Positions 8,987 to 17,306 of a DNA stretch of 64,000 nucleotides are shown here, piece by piece. A program made the position numbers and the translations under genes. Source of the DNA: Streptomyces sp. CB01249 (GTDB taxonomy: Bacteria > Actinomycetota > Actinomycetes > Streptomycetales > Streptomycetaceae); the NCBI RefSeq assembly GCF_001905735.1, contig NZ_LISW01000004.1, positions 186,001 through 250,000 of the forward strand, given 5' to 3'. Position 1 is the stretch's first letter, and each line of letters opens with the position of its first letter. The notes beneath the pieces were generated by a model, which saw only the letters and a program-made list of their open reading frames with translations, was not told the origin of the DNA and searched no databases.

Positions 8987-9019
8987 GAGGGCCCCTGGGC
9001 AATCCGCCCGGGGGCCCTC
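8987..9019 (+). terminator. Intrinsic terminator after ino1
   Basis: GAGGGCCCCTGGGC (8987-9000) pairs with GCCCGGGGGCCCTC (9006-9019) around an AATCC loop, with one G-T wobble. It ends 22 nt before the MFS start codon, so the transporter needs its own promoter or depends on read-through. Confidence 0.75.
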
Positions 9020-9041
9020 GTCGTGTGTGACCCTTGCTCCC

Positions 9042-10307
9042 ATGCCCGTCGCGCGCGACCTGCGCATACTTCTCCGCCTCCCGGACTTCCGCCGTCTGCT
9101 GGCCGTGCGGGTCCTGTCCCAGTCGGCCGACGGCGTCTATCAGGTGGCGCTGGCCACGTACGTGGTCTTCTCGCCGGAGAAGCAGGCGTCCGCCGGGGCG
9201 ATCGCCTCGGCCATGGCCGTGCTGCTGCTCCCCTATTCACTCGTCGGACCCTTCGCGGGCGTGCTGCTGGACCGCTGGCCCCGGCGTCAGGTCTTCGTCT
9301 ACGGCAACCTGCTGCGCTCCGGGCTCGCCTGCTGCACCGCCCTCCTGATCATCCTCGGGGCTCCGGCATGGCTGTTCTACGCCTCCGCGCTGTGCGTCAC
9401 CGCGGTCAACCGCTTCGTCCTCGCCGGTCTCTCCGCCGTTCTGCCACGCGTGGTCAAGCGGAAGCATCTGGTGCTCGCCAACTCGCTGTCGCCGACCGCG
9501 GGCACCCTTGCCGCCACCGCGGGCGGCGGACTCGCCTTCGTAGTACGGCTGCTGGCGGCCTCGGACTCCGCCGTGGTGCTGCTCGGGGCGGCGCTCTACC
9601 TCGCCTCGGCGCTGGCGGCGCTGAGCCTGGCTGCGAAGCTCCTCGGACCCGACCGCGAGCCCGGCCGCATGTCGCTACGGGCAGCGCTGACGGCAGCGGC
9701 CGGAGGACTCCTCGACGGACTGCGGCACTTGCTGAAGCACCGGGGCGCGTCCCGGGCGCTGGCCGCGATGACGGTGATCCGGTTCTGCTACGGGGCGCTG
9801 ACCGTCATGGTCCTGATGCTCTGCCGGTACGCCTGGACGGAGAACGAGGACGATGGTCTGGCGCTCCTCGGCCTGGCGGTGGTCGTTTCCGGCGCCGGGT
9901 TCTTCGCGGCGGCCGTACTGACTCCCTGGGCCGCGGGGCGGCTTGGGCGGCTCCGTTGGATGGTGGTGTGCGCGGGCACCGCCGCGGTCCTCGAACCGGC
10001 CCTGGGGCTGTGGTTCGCTCCGGCGCCAATGCTCGTCGCCGCGTTCGTCCTCGGCCTCGTCACACAGGGGGCGAAGATCGCCACGGACACCGTGGTGCAG
10101 ACCTCCGTGGACGACGCCTACCGGGGCAGGGCCTTCTCGTTCTACGACGTGCTGTTCAACGTAGCCTTCGTCGCCGCGGCGGCGGTCGCCGCGCTGATAC
10201 TTCCGCCTGACGGGCGGTCCGTGGTGCTGGTGATCGGTGTGGCGCTGCTCTACGCAAGTTCTGCCCTGTGCCTCGCGCATTGGAGTCGGGGCGGTGATGT
10301 CCTATAG
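9042..10307 (+). CDS. Major facilitator superfamily transporter
   Basis: The 421-residue protein has about 12 hydrophobic helices. It opens with a DFRRLL motif leading into LAVRVLSQSADGVYQVALAT, typical of the MFS group found beside envelope genes in streptomycetes. LLDRWPRRQVFVYGN matches the cytoplasmic loop 2-3 signature. The ATG at 9042 is preferred because the longer frame would start inside the ino1 terminator hairpin. There is no clear ribosome site, so translation may be weak or leaderless. Substrate unknown. It is followed by the LppU-like gene after 44 nt. Confidence 0.82.
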   Translation: MPVARDLRILLRLPDFRRLLAVRVLSQSADGVYQVALATYVVFSPEKQASAGAIASAMAVLLLPYSLVGPFAGVLLDRWPRRQVFVYGNLLRSGLACCTALLIILGAPAWLFYASALCVTAVNRFVLAGLSAVLPRVVKRKHLVLANSLSPTAGTLAATAGGGLAFVVRLLAASDSAVVLLGAALYLASALAALSLAAKLLGPDREPGRMSLRAALTAAAGGLLDGLRHLLKHRGASRALAAMTVIRFCYGALTVMVLMLCRYAWTENEDDGLALLGLAVVVSGAGFFAAAVLTPWAAGRLGRLRWMVVCAGTAAVLEPALGLWFAPAPMLVAAFVLGLVTQGAKIATDTVVQTSVDDAYRGRAFSFYDVLFNVAFVAAAAVAALILPPDGRSVVLVIGVALLYASSALCLAHWSRGGDVL

Positions 10308-10351
10308 CGTGCCCGCGTCAAACACGACGCACGAATCACGGGGGAATCCAG

Positions 10352-10918
10352 ATGACTTACCCGCCACAGCAGGGCAACGGCCCCTACGGCCAGCAGCCTC
10401 AGCCCTACCCGCCGCAGCAGGGCGGATACGGCTACCCGCCGCAACAGCCCCAGCAGGGGTGGGGCGGCCCGCAGCAGCCGCAGCAGCCGCAGGGCTGGGG
10501 AGCCCCTCAGCAGCCACAGCAGCCCCAGGGGTGGGGCACCCCTCCGCAGGGGCCTTCACAGCCCTCGGGCGGCAAGAAGGCGTTCCTCGCCACCCGCAAC
10601 ATCATCATCATCGTCGTGGGCCTCGTCGTGCTCGCCGGGCTGAAGTTCGGCCTGGGTGACATGTTCGAGTCCGACGCCAAGGCCGCTGCGGTCGGGGACT
10701 GCTTCGAGAACAAGGGCACCAACTACAACCCGGACATGAACTCCGTCGACTGCAGCTCGTCCGCCGCCGAGTACAAGGTCGCCGAGGTGCACGACAACAC
10801 CACCGACACCGACCTCTGCGACCCGGAGAAGTACTCCGCCTACACCGAGAGCTCGGGTCGCCGTAAGAGCCGGAACAGCGTGGTGCTCTGCCTGACGCCG
10901 CTCAAGCCGACCGGCTGA
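10352..10918 (+). CDS. LppU/SCO3897-type membrane-anchored protein
   Basis: The 188-residue protein begins with about 70 residues of Pro/Gln/Gly repeats (PPQQ, PQQPQGWG), a disordered cytoplasmic tail. One membrane helix follows (IIIIVVGLVVLAGL). The exported domain of about 95 residues carries four cysteines (GDCFEN, VDCSSS, DLCDP, VLCLTP) that could form two disulfides, as in the LppU family. There is no lipobox, so it is anchored by the helix. The ATG follows CGGGGGAATCCAG. Role unknown. The repeats in the tail are also visible as near-identical CAGCAGCC DNA units. Confidence 0.7.
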   Translation: MTYPPQQGNGPYGQQPQPYPPQQGGYGYPPQQPQQGWGGPQQPQQPQGWGAPQQPQQPQGWGTPPQGPSQPSGGKKAFLATRNIIIIVVGLVVLAGLKFGLGDMFESDAKAAAVGDCFENKGTNYNPDMNSVDCSSSAAEYKVAEVHDNTTDTDLCDPEKYSAYTESSGRRKSRNSVVLCLTPLKPTG

Positions 10919-10943
10919 ACCTCCGCAGTACCCAGAAGACCGA

Positions 10944-10979
10944 CCGAGGGCGTTGTTTCACGTGAAACAACGCCCTCGG
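10944..10979. other. parS centromere site inside a 36-bp perfect palindrome
   Basis: The exact ParB site GTTTCACGTGAAAC lies at 10955-10968. Flanks CCGAGGGCGTT and AACGCCCTCGG extend the symmetry to 36 bp. As RNA this forms an 18-bp hairpin, so the element can also end transcription from the LppU-like gene and, on the other strand, from cca. Confidence 0.92.
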
Positions 10980-10982
10980 CGT

Positions 10983-11028
10983 ATGCGTCGGCGCTCATGT
11001 TTCACGTGAAACATGAGCGCCGACGCAT
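10983..11028. other. parS centromere site inside a 46-bp perfect palindrome
   Basis: A second exact parS (10999-11012) is centred 44 bp from the first. Flanking arms ATGCGTCGGCGCTCAT and its complement give 46 bp of uninterrupted symmetry. It lies between convergent genes, 17 bp from the end of cca, and is the last strong hairpin downstream of the LppU-like gene. Confidence 0.92.
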
Positions 11029-11045
11029 GGAACGAAGCGAGAGCG

Positions 11046-12509
11046 TCAGCTCTGCGCCTCCCACCACTTCTTCAGTTCCGCGACCGCCGTGTCGTGCTCC
11101 AGCGGACCGTTCTCCAGGCGCAGTTCCAGCAGGAACGCGTACGCCTTGCCGATGACCGGGCCCGGGCCCACACCCAGGACCTGCATGATCTCGTTGCCGT
11201 CCAGGTCCGGCCGGATCGCGTCCAGCTCCTCCTGGCTCTTCAGCTGGGCGATGCGCTCCTCAAGCCCGTCGTAGGTGCGCGAGAGGGCAGCGGCCTTGCG
11301 CTTGTTACGCGTGGTGCAGTCGGACCGGGTCAGCTTGTGCAGCCGCTCCAGAAGCGGACCGGCATCCCGTACGTAGCGGCGCACCGCGGAGTCGGTCCAC
11401 TCGCCGTCGCCGTAGCCATGGAAGCGCAGGTGCAGCTCCACCAGCTTCGAGACGTCCTTGACCATCTCGTTGGAGTACTTGAGCGCCGTCATGCGCTTCT
11501 TGGTCATCTTGGCGCCCACCACCTCGTGGTGGTGGAAGGAGACCCGCCCGTCCTTCTCGAAGCGCCGCGTCCTCGGCTTGCCGATGTCATGGAGAAGAGC
11601 GGCGATACGCAGAACGAGGTCCGGCCCGTCCTCCTCCAGGGCGATCGCCTGCTCCAGGACGGTCAGGGAGTGCTCGTACACGTCCTTGTGCCGGTGGTGC
11701 TCGTCGCTCTCCAGCCGAAGCGCCGGCAGTTCGGGCAGGACCTGCTGGGCCAGGCCCGTCTCCACGAGGAGCGACAGGCCCTTCCGGGGATGAGAGGAGA
11801 GCAGGAGCTTGTTCAGCTCCTCACGCACCCGCTCGGCGGAGACGATCTCGATCCGGCCCGCCATCTCCGTCATGGCGTCGACGACCTCGGGGGCCACCTC
11901 GAAGTCGAGCTGTGCGGCGAACCGTGCCGCCCGCAGCATGCGCAGCGGGTCGTCGGAGAACGACGCCTCAGGCGTCCCGGGAGTACGCAGGACCCGCTCG
12001 GCCAGGTCCTTCCGGCCGTCGTGGGGGTCGATGAAGACCTTCTCCGGCAGCGCGACGGCCATGGCGTTGACCGTGAAATCGCGCCGCACGAGGTCGTCCT
12101 CGATGGAGTCGCCGTAGGACACCTCCGGCTTGCGCGAGGTCCTGTCGTACGCCTCCGACCGGTACGTCGTGACCTCGATCTGGTAGCCGTGCTTCTGCGC
12201 CCCCACCGTGCCGAAGGCGATCCCGACCTCCCACACGGAGTCGGCCCACGGCCTGACGATCTTCAGCACGTCCTCGGGGCGGGCGTCGGTCGTGAAGTCC
12301 AGGTCGTTCCCGAGCCTGCCGAGAAGTGCGTCACGGACCGAGCCGCCGACCAGTGCGAGACTGAATCCGGCATCCTGGAATCGGCGGGCGAGATCGTCGG
12401 CGACCGGGGCGACCCGCAGCAGTTCGCTGACTGCGCGGTGCTGCACCTGGGTCAGGGCGCTGGGGTTGTCTGCGTTGGCATTCGGCACAACAGAAAAGGG
12501 TACGTGCAC
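11046..12509 (-). CDS. cca: CCA tRNA nucleotidyltransferase
   Basis: The 487-residue enzyme adds or repairs the 3' CCA of tRNA. The class II nucleotidyltransferase head has LVGGSVRDALLGR and NDLDFTTDARPED, carrying the metal-binding DxD. RRDFTVNAMAV matches the family RRDFTINAMA box. A C-terminal HD domain shows LLHDIGKPRTR and HHHEVVGA, so it could also carry phosphatase or phosphodiesterase activity. The GTG at 12509 is taken; GTG at 12488 is possible and neither has a strong ribosome site. Since tRNA-Ala in this window lacks an encoded CCA, the enzyme is needed. It is divergent from the DUF6049-type gene. Confidence 0.92.
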   Translation of the reverse strand: MHVPFSVVPNANADNPSALTQVQHRAVSELLRVAPVADDLARRFQDAGFSLALVGGSVRDALLGRLGNDLDFTTDARPEDVLKIVRPWADSVWEVGIAFGTVGAQKHGYQIEVTTYRSEAYDRTSRKPEVSYGDSIEDDLVRRDFTVNAMAVALPEKVFIDPHDGRKDLAERVLRTPGTPEASFSDDPLRMLRAARFAAQLDFEVAPEVVDAMTEMAGRIEIVSAERVREELNKLLLSSHPRKGLSLLVETGLAQQVLPELPALRLESDEHHRHKDVYEHSLTVLEQAIALEEDGPDLVLRIAALLHDIGKPRTRRFEKDGRVSFHHHEVVGAKMTKKRMTALKYSNEMVKDVSKLVELHLRFHGYGDGEWTDSAVRRYVRDAGPLLERLHKLTRSDCTTRNKRKAAALSRTYDGLEERIAQLKSQEELDAIRPDLDGNEIMQVLGVGPGPVIGKAYAFLLELRLENGPLEHDTAVAELKKWWEAQS

Positions 12510-12669
12510 GGACCGGTCCGGGCGTCACCCATTTCCCGGGCCCTGCGAGACTCTCCCGATCATGCAGCGCACTCCCCGGCACTTAGCCCCGACGCACCTC
12601 GTTACCATGCGGGGACGCAGCAACGGACGACGATCCACAGCAGTTGACGATGACGAGGGACGGGTACGC

Positions 12670-14967
12670 GTGGCCGAGGCGGCAGACATCCAGGGGATGA
12701 ATCCCTCTCCTGCCCGCCGGTGGCTGCGGCGCACAGCCGCCGTGCTCGCCGGGGCGCCGCTCGTCGCCGCCCTGCTGGCGGGCGCCGCCGCCCCGTCGGC
12801 GCGGGCCGACGCCCCGGCCAAGGCTCCGACGGGGTCCAGCACGGTGTCGGTGTCCCTGGACGACATCACCCCCAGCGCCCCGGAGAAGGGGGACACGCTG
12901 CGGATCTCCGGAACGCTGACCAACAAGGGCAAGGAGACGGTCACTGACGCCCAGGTCGACCTCCGGGTCGGCCCCCGTCTCTTCAGCCGGACCGCCATCG
13001 ACGCGGCCGCTCGGCGCACGGGATACCTGCCCGGTACCGACCCCTATCCGATCGGCGGCAAGTACACGGTCGAGATCGACAAGCTGCGCTCGGGAATCAG
13101 CCAGGACTTCACGCTGTCCGTACCGGTCAGCAAGCTGAATCTCGGGGACGACGGGGTCTACCAGCTGGGCGTCTCGCTGTCGGGGCGCACCTCGCACACC
13201 GTGTACGACCAGGTGCTCGGCATCAAGCGGACCTTCCTGCCCTGGCAGGACGGCGACCGCGACTCCAAGATCGGCCTCAGCTACCTCTGGCCGCTGATCG
13301 CGTCCGCGCACCTCACGGCCGAGACTGGCTCGGACGAGCAGCAGACCCCGGTATTCGCCGATGACGACCTGGCCGCGGAGATCGCGCCGGGCGGCCGACT
13401 CGAACAGATGGTCTCCCTGGGCAGCCGGCTGCCTGTGACCTGGGTCATCGATCCGGACCTGCTGGCCAGCGTCGACGCGATGACCAAGCCCTACCGGGTC
13501 AAGTCCGGCGACACCACGGTCGCCGGGACGAACCAGGACGTGGCCAAGAAGTGGCTGACCTCCCTGGAAGCGGCGGTGTCCGAGGGCAAGGTCGTGGCCC
13601 TGCCGTTCGGCGACCCGGACCTGGCCTCGATCGCCCACCGGGGCAAGAACGTCTCCGGCACCCTCAGCCATCTGCAGACCGCCAGTGAGGTCGCCGGGAT
13701 GACGGTGGAGACGATCCTCCACCTGAAGCCGTCCACCGACTTCGCGTGGCCCGTCGACGGTGCGGTGGACCCGTCGATCGTGGACGTCGCCACCTCGGCC
13801 GGCGCCCACCATGTGATCGCCCGCAGCGACAGCCTCGACGAGACCGGGAACCTGGTCTACACGCCTTCCGCCGCCCGCCCGATCGGCGGCGGCACCACGG
13901 CGGTCGTCTCCGACGCGAGGCTCTCCACGGCCTTCCAGGGCGACATGGGCAACGCCGGGAGTTCCACGCTCGCCGTGCAGAAGTTCCTCGCCCTCACCCT
14001 CGCCCTGGCCGAGCAGGACACGGACAAGGACCGTTCCGTCGTCGTCGCACCCCAGCGCACGCCCACGGTCGCCCAGGCGCAGTCGATGGCACGCGCCCTC
14101 CACGCACTGGACGACGACCGCTGGACGAAGTCCGAGGGGCTGGCCCAGGCGGCGGCGACCAAGCCCGACTCCGAGGCGACCACCGATGTGCCTCCGGCGT
14201 CCCGGTACCCCAAGAAGCTGCGCCGCCAGGAGCTGCCCACCCAGGCGTTCCAGGACATCAAGTCCATCCAGTCCTCGCTCAACAACTTCCAGGTCATCCT
14301 GACCCACCCCGAGCGGGTGGTGACCCCCTTCGGCAACGCCGTCAACCGGTCCATGTCGACCTCGTGGCGGGGGAAGCCGCTGAAGGCCCAGCAGTACCGG
14401 GACTCGGTCCGCACCTATCTGCAGGGGCTCGTCGGCGAGGTCCAGCTCGTCCCGAAGTCGGACATCACGCTGTCCGGCCGCAGCGCCACGATCCCGGTGA
14501 CCGTGCAGAACAGACTGCTGCAGGACGTCGATCACCTGGTGCTGCGGCTGAAGTCGGACAACGCGACACGGCTCAAGCTCAACGACGGCGGCAGCATCGC
14601 GGAGCAGCCCATCCAGATCGGCGCCGGGCACAGCCAGTCCGTGAAGTTCGACGCGGCGGCCAACATCAACGGCCAGGTCCAGATGACCGCGCAGCTCTAC
14701 ACGGAGGACGGGACTCCGTACGGTGAGGAGATGGCCTTCACCGTGAAGGTCTCCGAGATCACCCCGACGGTGCTTCTGGTCATCGCCGGCGGGCTCCTGC
14801 TGCTGGTGCTGGCCGGCATCAGGATGTATGCACATCGCAAGCGCGCCAACGCGGGCGGCGCGGCGGGCGACGACGGCAGTGAACCCGAGCAGCCGAGTGA
14901 CCCGACGCCGGACACCGGTCCCGAAAGCGCGGAGCCGTCGGGCACGGGTGAGAAAGTGGACCGTTGA
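12670..14967 (+). CDS. DUF6049-type exported membrane-anchored protein
   Basis: The 765-residue protein has a signal peptide (RRTAAVLAGAPLVAALLAGA then ARADAPA). A large extracytoplasmic region follows, starting with a beta-sandwich-like segment (SVSLDDITPSAPEKGDTLRI). Near the C-terminus is one membrane helix (LLVIAGGLLLLVLAGI) with a short acidic cytoplasmic tail. The GTG at 12670 is chosen for its GAGGGACGG upstream; ATG at 12607 and 12697 are alternatives, and the frame is open well upstream without coding character. The same position is held by Rv3909-type proteins upstream of murJ in mycobacteria. A role with MurJ in the envelope is inferred from context. Confidence 0.75.
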   Translation: MAEAADIQGMNPSPARRWLRRTAAVLAGAPLVAALLAGAAAPSARADAPAKAPTGSSTVSVSLDDITPSAPEKGDTLRISGTLTNKGKETVTDAQVDLRVGPRLFSRTAIDAAARRTGYLPGTDPYPIGGKYTVEIDKLRSGISQDFTLSVPVSKLNLGDDGVYQLGVSLSGRTSHTVYDQVLGIKRTFLPWQDGDRDSKIGLSYLWPLIASAHLTAETGSDEQQTPVFADDDLAAEIAPGGRLEQMVSLGSRLPVTWVIDPDLLASVDAMTKPYRVKSGDTTVAGTNQDVAKKWLTSLEAAVSEGKVVALPFGDPDLASIAHRGKNVSGTLSHLQTASEVAGMTVETILHLKPSTDFAWPVDGAVDPSIVDVATSAGAHHVIARSDSLDETGNLVYTPSAARPIGGGTTAVVSDARLSTAFQGDMGNAGSSTLAVQKFLALTLALAEQDTDKDRSVVVAPQRTPTVAQAQSMARALHALDDDRWTKSEGLAQAAATKPDSEATTDVPPASRYPKKLRRQELPTQAFQDIKSIQSSLNNFQVILTHPERVVTPFGNAVNRSMSTSWRGKPLKAQQYRDSVRTYLQGLVGEVQLVPKSDITLSGRSATIPVTVQNRLLQDVDHLVLRLKSDNATRLKLNDGGSIAEQPIQIGAGHSQSVKFDAAANINGQVQMTAQLYTEDGTPYGEEMAFTVKVSEITPTVLLVIAGGLLLLVLAGIRMYAHRKRANAGGAAGDDGSEPEQPSDPTPDTGPESAEPSGTGEKVDR

Positions 14968-15016
14968 GCGATGTCTGTCGTGGCCGGTCGGCCGGGGACG
15001 ATGAGGTGGGGTTTCG

Positions 15017-17173
15017 ATGAACGCGCCGTACGACGGTGACCGCGGTCAGGGTACGGGCGGGGCCGGGTACTCCGGCGGCCCTCCGGTGCCCCCTGACCCG
15101 CAGCAGCAACCGGCGCCGGACCCGTATCTGCAGTCCGCGTACGACTACGACCCGTACCGGGCGCAGGACCTCTCGGCCCAGGACCCGGTGGACGAGGCGC
15201 TGTACGACCGCGCCGCGCATCCGCCGCCGCCTCCTGGCACCTACCAGCAGCCGCAGCCTCTCTATCAGCAGCCGCCGTCGCCCCAGTACGCCCCCGACCC
15301 CCGCATCTGGGCCCAGACACCGCCGCCCGAGCCCGCCGGACCCTCGCGCCACCTCCCGTACGGAGACAACGCCGCGACGACCCAGTTCGTGGGCGTGGAC
15401 GACCTCGTCACGCAGGCTTCCGCGGACCGCGACGAGCCCGACGCCTTCGCCCACCTCTTCCGCGATCAGGAGGGCCCCGCGAATCCGGGCGCCTCTCCGG
15501 CCCCGGCCCAGCCCGAGCCCGCCCCTGCGCCGGCCAAGTCCGGCGGCCGCGCCTCCAGCCTGCTGAAGTCCAGCGCGGTCATGGCGGCCGGCACGCTCGT
15601 CTCGCGCCTCACCGGCTTCGTCCGCAGCCTCGTGATCACCGCGGCGCTCGGCGCTGCCCTGCTCGGCGACAGCTTCACCATCGCGTACACGCTGCCCACG
15701 ATGATCTACATCCTCACCGTGGGCGGCGGCCTCAACTCGGTCTTCGTCCCCCAGCTCGTCCGCTCGATGAAGGACGACGAGGACGGCGGCGAGGCGTACG
15801 CCAACCGGCTCCTGACCCTCGTGATGGTCGCCCTCGGCCTCATCGTCGCCGTGGTGGTCTTCGCGGCCCCCTGGCTGATCCGGCTGATGTCCTCGACGAT
15901 CGCGGACGACCCTGCGGCCAACAACGTCGCCGTGACGTTCGCCCGCTACTGCCTGCCCACCATCTTCTTCATGGGTGTGCACGTCGTGATGGGGCAGATC
16001 CTCAACGCCCGCGGGAAGTTCGGCGCGATGATGTGGACTCCGGTCCTGAACAACATCGTCATGATCTTCACGTTCGGGATGTTCATCTGGGTCTACGGCA
16101 CGTCCCACGAGTCCCACATGGGCGTGGACACGATTCCGCCGGAGGGCGTGCGCCTGCTGGGCATCGGCACCCTGCTCGGCCTGGTCGTGCAGGCGCTGGC
16201 CATGATCCCGTATCTGCGCGAGGCCGGCTTCCGCTTCCGTCCGCGGTTCGACTGGAAGGGCCACGGGCTGGGCAAGACGATAAAGCTCGCGAAGTGGACG
16301 GTGCTGTTCGTCTTCGCCAACCAGGCCGGTGTGCTCGTCGTCACCCAGCTCGCGACCTCGGCCGGCAAGGCGTCCGGGAAGAACGGCGCGGGTTTCCTCG
16401 CCTACTCCAACGCCCAGCTGATCTGGGGCATGCCGCAGGCGATCATCACCGTCTCGGTCATGGCCGCCCTGCTGCCCCGGATCTCCCGGGCCGCCCACGA
16501 CAACGACCCCGGCGCCGTGCGCGACGACATCTCGCAGGGGCTCCGCAACTCCGCCGTGGCCATCGTCCCGGTCGCCTTCGCGTTCCTCGCCCTGGGCGTG
16601 CCGATGTGCACCCTGCTCTACTCCTCCAGCGGCCCCGAGGCCGCCCGCTCCATGGGCTTCATCCTGATGGCCTTCGGCCTCGGCCTGATCCCCTACTCCG
16701 TGCAGTACGTCGTGCTGCGCGGTTTCTACGCGTACGAGGACACCCGGACGCCGTTCTACAACACGGTCATCGTCGCCCTGGTCAACGCGGCGGCCTCCGC
16801 CCTCTGCTACGTCGTGCTGCCCGCCCAGTGGGCCGTGGTCGGCATGGCCGCGTCGTACGGCCTGGCCTACACCGTCGGCGTCGGGATCGCCTGGCGCCGG
16901 CTGCGCAACCGCCTGGGCGGCGACCTGGACGGCGCGCACGTGGTCCGCACCTACGCCAGGCTGTGCCTCGCCGCGCTTCCCGCCACCGTGGTCGGCGGAG
17001 CCGCGGGCTTCGGCCTCCTGCAGGTGCTCGGGGAAGGCGCCTTCGGCTCGCTCGTCGCGCTGATCTGTGGCGGTGCCCTGCTGCTGGGAGTGTTCTTCGT
17101 CGCGGCGAGGAAAATGCGGATCGAGGAGATCAACGGCATGGTCGGCATGGTCAGGGGGCGGCTCGGCCGCTGA
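15017..17173 (+). CDS. murJ: Lipid II flippase MurJ (MviN family)
   Basis: The 718-residue protein has about 14 membrane helices after a cytoplasmic, Pro/Gln/Asp-rich N-terminal extension of roughly 175 residues. The core begins with SSAVMAAGTLVSRLTGFVRS and TAALGAALLGDSFTIAYTLP, the conserved MviN start. MurJ moves lipid II from the inner to the outer leaflet for the PBP and RodA polymerases. The extension is not in classical MurJ and is common in actinomycetes. The gene starts 49 nt after the DUF6049-type gene. A pseudokinase gene follows after 133 nt, the same pairing that is a single fused protein in mycobacteria. Confidence 0.92.
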   Translation: MNAPYDGDRGQGTGGAGYSGGPPVPPDPQQQPAPDPYLQSAYDYDPYRAQDLSAQDPVDEALYDRAAHPPPPPGTYQQPQPLYQQPPSPQYAPDPRIWAQTPPPEPAGPSRHLPYGDNAATTQFVGVDDLVTQASADRDEPDAFAHLFRDQEGPANPGASPAPAQPEPAPAPAKSGGRASSLLKSSAVMAAGTLVSRLTGFVRSLVITAALGAALLGDSFTIAYTLPTMIYILTVGGGLNSVFVPQLVRSMKDDEDGGEAYANRLLTLVMVALGLIVAVVVFAAPWLIRLMSSTIADDPAANNVAVTFARYCLPTIFFMGVHVVMGQILNARGKFGAMMWTPVLNNIVMIFTFGMFIWVYGTSHESHMGVDTIPPEGVRLLGIGTLLGLVVQALAMIPYLREAGFRFRPRFDWKGHGLGKTIKLAKWTVLFVFANQAGVLVVTQLATSAGKASGKNGAGFLAYSNAQLIWGMPQAIITVSVMAALLPRISRAAHDNDPGAVRDDISQGLRNSAVAIVPVAFAFLALGVPMCTLLYSSSGPEAARSMGFILMAFGLGLIPYSVQYVVLRGFYAYEDTRTPFYNTVIVALVNAAASALCYVVLPAQWAVVGMAASYGLAYTVGVGIAWRRLRNRLGGDLDGAHVVRTYARLCLAALPATVVGGAAGFGLLQVLGEGAFGSLVALICGGALLLGVFFVAARKMRIEEINGMVGMVRGRLGR

Positions 17174-17306
17174 GCCCGGCCGGTCCGCACAACCATCGCC
17201 GGTCTCCGCGTGTCGTGCATAGCGCCGGAGTGTGGGCACAATTGGCGTGACTGTGCAGAGCAGAGCTGGCTGGCATCGCGCAACGGATGGGGAGGCAGGA
17301 ACGACG

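Noticed and set aside
7785..9002. 405-residue minus-strand ORF opposite ino1
   Set aside because: A shadow of ino1 produced by high-GC codon bias; no domain or ribosome site.
8985..9041. Upstream extension of the MFS gene
   Set aside because: It would start inside the ino1 terminator hairpin.
11013..12647. 544-residue plus-strand ORF opposite cca
   Set aside because: It is the antisense shadow of a clear CCA-transferase gene, with His/Arg/Leu-rich low-complexity translation.
12208..12669. Upstream extension of the DUF6049-type gene
   Set aside because: It overlaps cca in antisense and lacks a signal peptide at its start; the later GTG gives a proper signal sequence.
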